From positions 248,001-312,000 of the forward strand of contig NZ_FNUR01000002.1 of the NCBI RefSeq assembly GCF_900108105.1: 64,000 bases of DNA. The letters run 5' to 3'. Source of the DNA: Butyrivibrio sp. Su6 (GTDB taxonomy: Bacteria > Bacillota > Clostridia > Lachnospirales > Lachnospiraceae). This document shows positions 61,414 through 64,000 of the stretch, piece by piece. Within the stretch, counting starts at the first letter, position 1. Every line of letters begins with the position of its first letter. The position numbers and the translations under genes are program-made. The notes beneath the pieces were generated by a model. It searched no databases. It was given only the letters and a program-made list of their open reading frames with translations, and was not told the origin of the DNA.

Positions 61414-62403
61414 ATGAAAAAGATTATTACAGTTCTTTTAACAGGATTATTGCTGGTTACGGTCATCGCAGGCTGCGGAGCTGCTTCAGGAAGCACGGCG
61501 AGCACTGGTGGTGGCGGAAAGGCAAAAATTCTTTTGATTATGAATGATGTTACTGATACTTTCAGAGGCCAGCTGGCCGATGCGGTTACATCAGCAGCAA
61601 CCAGCAGCGGAGCGACTGTTGATCTGGTTGAGACAGGCGGAAGCGTTGAGATGGAAGCAGAGCTTGTAGCAACCGCAGCTTCAAAGGGATATACAGCAAT
61701 TATCCTGAGACCATCTGATGCCAGCACAGCTCTTCAGATGAATGTGGCAGCAGGAAATCTTCCGATCATCTATGTTAATAACCAGCCTTCGGATGAACAT
61801 CTTACTGCCGATAAATATATTTACGCAGGTTCAAGTGAGGAACAGGCCGGACAGCTTCAGGCTGAATATGTTCTTAAAAAACTGGGCAATCCTTCAAGCC
61901 TAAATGTAATTATTTTTGAGGGAGAGCAGGGACATTCAGCTACAATCGGAAGAACCAATGCAGTTGTCAAGACTTTAAAAGAAAATGGCTGTAATGCGAC
62001 ATATGTATTTAAGGATTATGCAAACTGGTCTGACGCTGAAGCTGAATATAAGCTCGGAATCTTTATGAAGACAGGGCAGAGCGTTGATGCTGTTTTTTGT
62101 AACAATGACACGATGGCTCTTGGTGTTATCAGTGGAATGAAAAAATATGGTCTGGATTATACCAAGATTCCTGTGTGCGGTGTCGATGCAACAGCAGATG
62201 GCTGCGAGTCAATCTCTTCCGGTGAGATGGCATTTACAGTTCTTCAGAGCGCAGCAGGTCAGGGGGCTTCAGCTGTAAAGGCGGCTATAGCACTTGGAAG
62301 TGGCGGTACGATCGAGGGAATCGATTATGCTACAGAGGATCACAAATGTATCTATGTTCCGTTTGAAGCTGTAGATGCATCCAATGTGAGTCAGTACAAG
62401 TAA
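61414..62403 (+). CDS. Periplasmic-binding-protein-like sugar-binding lipoprotein
   Basis: The 329-residue protein begins with a lipoprotein signal (MKKIITVLLTGLLLVTVIAGC, lipobox Cys21) and a short Gly/Ser linker, then a family 4 periplasmic binding fold as in RbsB/MglB (ILLIMNDVTDTFRGQLADAV, AIILRPSDASTALQ, DAVFCNNDTMALGVISGM, CGVDATADGCE). GAGGAGG lies inside the stop of the chemoreceptor gene and 14 bases separate the two genes. No permease or ATPase follows, and a terminator ends the unit, so a role in ligand delivery to the receptor is more likely than transport. Confidence 0.88.
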   Translation: MKKIITVLLTGLLLVTVIAGCGAASGSTASTGGGGKAKILLIMNDVTDTFRGQLADAVTSAATSSGATVDLVETGGSVEMEAELVATAASKGYTAIILRPSDASTALQMNVAAGNLPIIYVNNQPSDEHLTADKYIYAGSSEEQAGQLQAEYVLKKLGNPSSLNVIIFEGEQGHSATIGRTNAVVKTLKENGCNATYVFKDYANWSDAEAEYKLGIFMKTGQSVDAVFCNNDTMALGVISGMKKYGLDYTKIPVCGVDATADGCESISSGEMAFTVLQSAAGQGASAVKAAIALGSGGTIEGIDYATEDHKCIYVPFEAVDASNVSQYK

Positions 62404-62421
62404 TAAGTGATATGATAATAA

Positions 62422-62464
62422 AGGGCAGTGCAGTGCTTAAAAAGCATTTCATTGCCCTGTTTTG
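62422..62464 (+). terminator. Terminator after the binding-protein gene
   Basis: AGGGCAGTGCAGTGCTT (62422-62438) and AGCATTTCATTGCCCT (62443-62458) form a long, slightly mismatched stem, followed by GTTTTG. Confidence 0.75.
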
Positions 62465-62559
62465 CATATTATGAAAACTCAGATTTTAAATTGTGAAAGT
62501 TTTATGGTTATTCCAAAAAAGTATTACGAAACCGGGGCAAATGTGTCATAATCCTAAAA

Positions 62560-62596
62560 ATATCGCGATATTGCGGCGATATGAGCAATTTTTTTT
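62560..62596 (+). terminator. Weak hairpin with T-tract in the ClC leader
   Basis: ATATCGC (62560-62566) pairs with GCGATAT (62576-62582); eight T residues follow after a 6-base gap. It lies 22 bases before the ClC start and could attenuate readthrough. Confidence 0.4.
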
Positions 62597-62618
62597 AACA
62601 GAAGTTTGAGGTAAGTGT

Positions 62619-63911
62619 ATGGAAAACAAGGAAAAGAACAGTAATCCTATCGAGTATATCATTGATCATATGCCGGAGATGGATCTTCTTGGGAGGATAA
62701 GAGTCTTTTTCAGGTGGATAATTCTGGGAAGTATAACAGGAATTGTGGTTGGAGCTATTGGTGCAGCCTTTGGACGCGCGATAGTTTGGGCTACAGGTTT
62801 TAGAAACGAGCATGATTATATTATTCTAGGGCTTCCTTTTGCAGGTCTTTTGATAGTGTTTCTGTACAGACTCTGCAAGGATTATGAGGATAAGGGAACA
62901 AACCTTGTGATCAAGTCAATTCAGGCGGGAGAAAACCTTCCTATTACGAAAGCTCCGCTTATTTTCATCTCTACGACTTTGACTCATCTGTTTGGTGGTT
63001 CAACAGGTCGTGAGAGTGCGGCGCTTCAGATGGGCGGAAGTATCGGCTACAATCTCGGAAAGCTCTTCAGACTAAAAGATGGAAATATAAAGATCATCAC
63101 TATGTGTGGCATGAGTGCTGCTTTCTCAGCACTTTTCGGAACTCCTATGACTGCTGCGTTTATGGCAATGGAGATTGAAAATGTAGGTATTATGTACTAT
63201 TCAGCTCTTGTGCCCTGTGTTGTATCGGCTCTGGTAGCTTCAGGAGTTGCAGAGTTTTTGGGAGCTCAGGGGGAAACATTTGCAGTAAACATCGTGCCTG
63301 AGTTTACTGTTTATAATGCGATATTTACTGCAATTCTTGCAATCTTGTGTGCAGTAGTCAGCGTTATCTTTTGTGATGTTTTGAAAATATCCGGGCGACT
63401 ATATAAGAAGTTTTTTACCAATCCATATTTGAGAGTGTTTGTTGGTGGCTGCATTGTTGCGGCTCTTACTTTTATTTCCGGAACAAGGTATTACAACGGA
63501 GCTGGAATGAATGTGATTGAAATGGCTTTAAGTGGTGAGGCTCCTTATTTTGCTTTTCTTTTGAAGATCATTTTTACAGCGCTGACTCTTGGCGCCGGCT
63601 ACAAGGGTGGTGAAATTGTGCCAGCTCTTTATATAGGCGCAACTTTTGGCTGCCTTTATTCACAACTTTTAGGATTTGATCCGGCCCTTTGCGCTGCTAT
63701 CGGAATGGGGGCGCTCTTTTGCGGAGTGACCAACTGCCCTATTTCATCACTATTTATTTGTTTTGAATTATTTGGCTTCAAAGGCATGCCATATTATCTT
63801 TTGGCTGTTGCACTGAGCTACACCTTCTCCGGATATTCAAGCCTTTATAGCAGTCAAAAGATCGTTTATTCCAAGTTCCATAACAAGTATGTGAACAGGG
63901 ATACAAATTGA
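62619..63911 (+). CDS. ClC-family chloride channel/transporter
   Basis: The 430-residue protein is a ClC anion transporter with a compact core and no CBS domains. The gating-glutamate motif is GGSTGRESAALQMGG with Glu132, so exchange with protons is possible. Later family blocks are GMSAAFSALFGTPMTAAFMAMEI, GAGYKGGEIVPALYIGATFGC and GALFCGVTNCPISSLFICFELFG. The usual GREGP is GRESA here, a substitution that may mark a separate subgroup, possibly with different ion preference. The ATG at 62619 follows a GAGGTAAG-type site. The 89 bases after the stop show nothing notable. Confidence 0.88.
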   Translation: MENKEKNSNPIEYIIDHMPEMDLLGRIRVFFRWIILGSITGIVVGAIGAAFGRAIVWATGFRNEHDYIILGLPFAGLLIVFLYRLCKDYEDKGTNLVIKSIQAGENLPITKAPLIFISTTLTHLFGGSTGRESAALQMGGSIGYNLGKLFRLKDGNIKIITMCGMSAAFSALFGTPMTAAFMAMEIENVGIMYYSALVPCVVSALVASGVAEFLGAQGETFAVNIVPEFTVYNAIFTAILAILCAVVSVIFCDVLKISGRLYKKFFTNPYLRVFVGGCIVAALTFISGTRYYNGAGMNVIEMALSGEAPYFAFLLKIIFTALTLGAGYKGGEIVPALYIGATFGCLYSQLLGFDPALCAAIGMGALFCGVTNCPISSLFICFELFGFKGMPYYLLAVALSYTFSGYSSLYSSQKIVYSKFHNKYVNRDTN

Positions 63912-64000
63912 TATGGCAGGGAAATAAGCTGGTATTGAGGCATGTTTATTTTTGCATCAAAAGCATGTTGTCACTCAAGTAGTTATGTGATATATTATAT

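Noticed and set aside
62465..62618. Fluoride riboswitch before the ClC gene
   Set aside because: None of the conserved crcB-motif blocks is seen in the leader.

Overview
The window looks like chromosome of a polysaccharide-degrading Lachnospiraceae bacterium, most likely Butyrivibrio or a close rumen/gut relative. This is an inference from moderate-to-low GC, strong AGGAGG ribosome binding sites, many intracellular glycosidases paired with AraC and YesM/YesN regulators, a meso-diaminopimelate dehydrogenase, dCache-type signalling proteins, and lipoprotein binding proteins. No prophage, transposase, CRISPR array, rRNA or tRNA was found.

Layout. 1-16000: housekeeping and signalling genes (transglutaminase-like, DUF1284, MFS, EAL/GGDEF, DUF1848, GH105, UBA-DUF4342, DUF3006-like, DUF4003-like, thioesterase, CstA, GGDEF, a membrane-anchored FMN/FAD reductase, a HAD phosphatase). 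16000-23100: an AraC regulator with a GH2 enzyme, divergent from a DUF5107-TPR protein. 23100-30200: TtcA-like protein, lipoprotein, Ddh, a PP2C phosphatase and MetY. 30155-31253: about 1.1 kb with no credible gene, filled by a large imperfect palindrome with nested hairpins and three tandem hairpin units. 31300-33900: an NAD salvage operon. 34100-43640: a NifU-like protein, GH38 alpha-mannosidase, and a GH31/GH2 pair divergent from an AraC regulator. 43600-54500: a YesM/YesN-like two-component system divergent from a sugar ABC importer (no ATPase), an unrecognised 827-residue protein and a GH28-like beta-helix protein. 54507-56189: a 26-codon holin-like toxin opposite a probable antisense RNA, two overlapping LexA-like boxes, and a DUF2130 nuclease-like gene. 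56200-63911: MATE transporter, membrane spermidine-synthase-like protein, a chemoreceptor followed by an orphan sugar-binding lipoprotein, and a ClC transporter.

How the parts fit. Most of the window serves uptake and intracellular breakdown of plant cell-wall oligosaccharides (pectin-like, xyloglucan-like, mannosyl), each locus with its own regulator. Two places do not fit that routine and deserve most attention: the palindromic element at 30240-31157, and the compact locus at 54507-54850 that combines a type I toxin-antitoxin-like pair with SOS-type operators and a nuclease-like gene.

Limits: all calls come from reading the sequence and recalled family motifs. No similarity search, folding or profile search was run. 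Start codons were moved to the ATG or GTG with the best ribosome binding site wherever the longest open frame looked over-extended.
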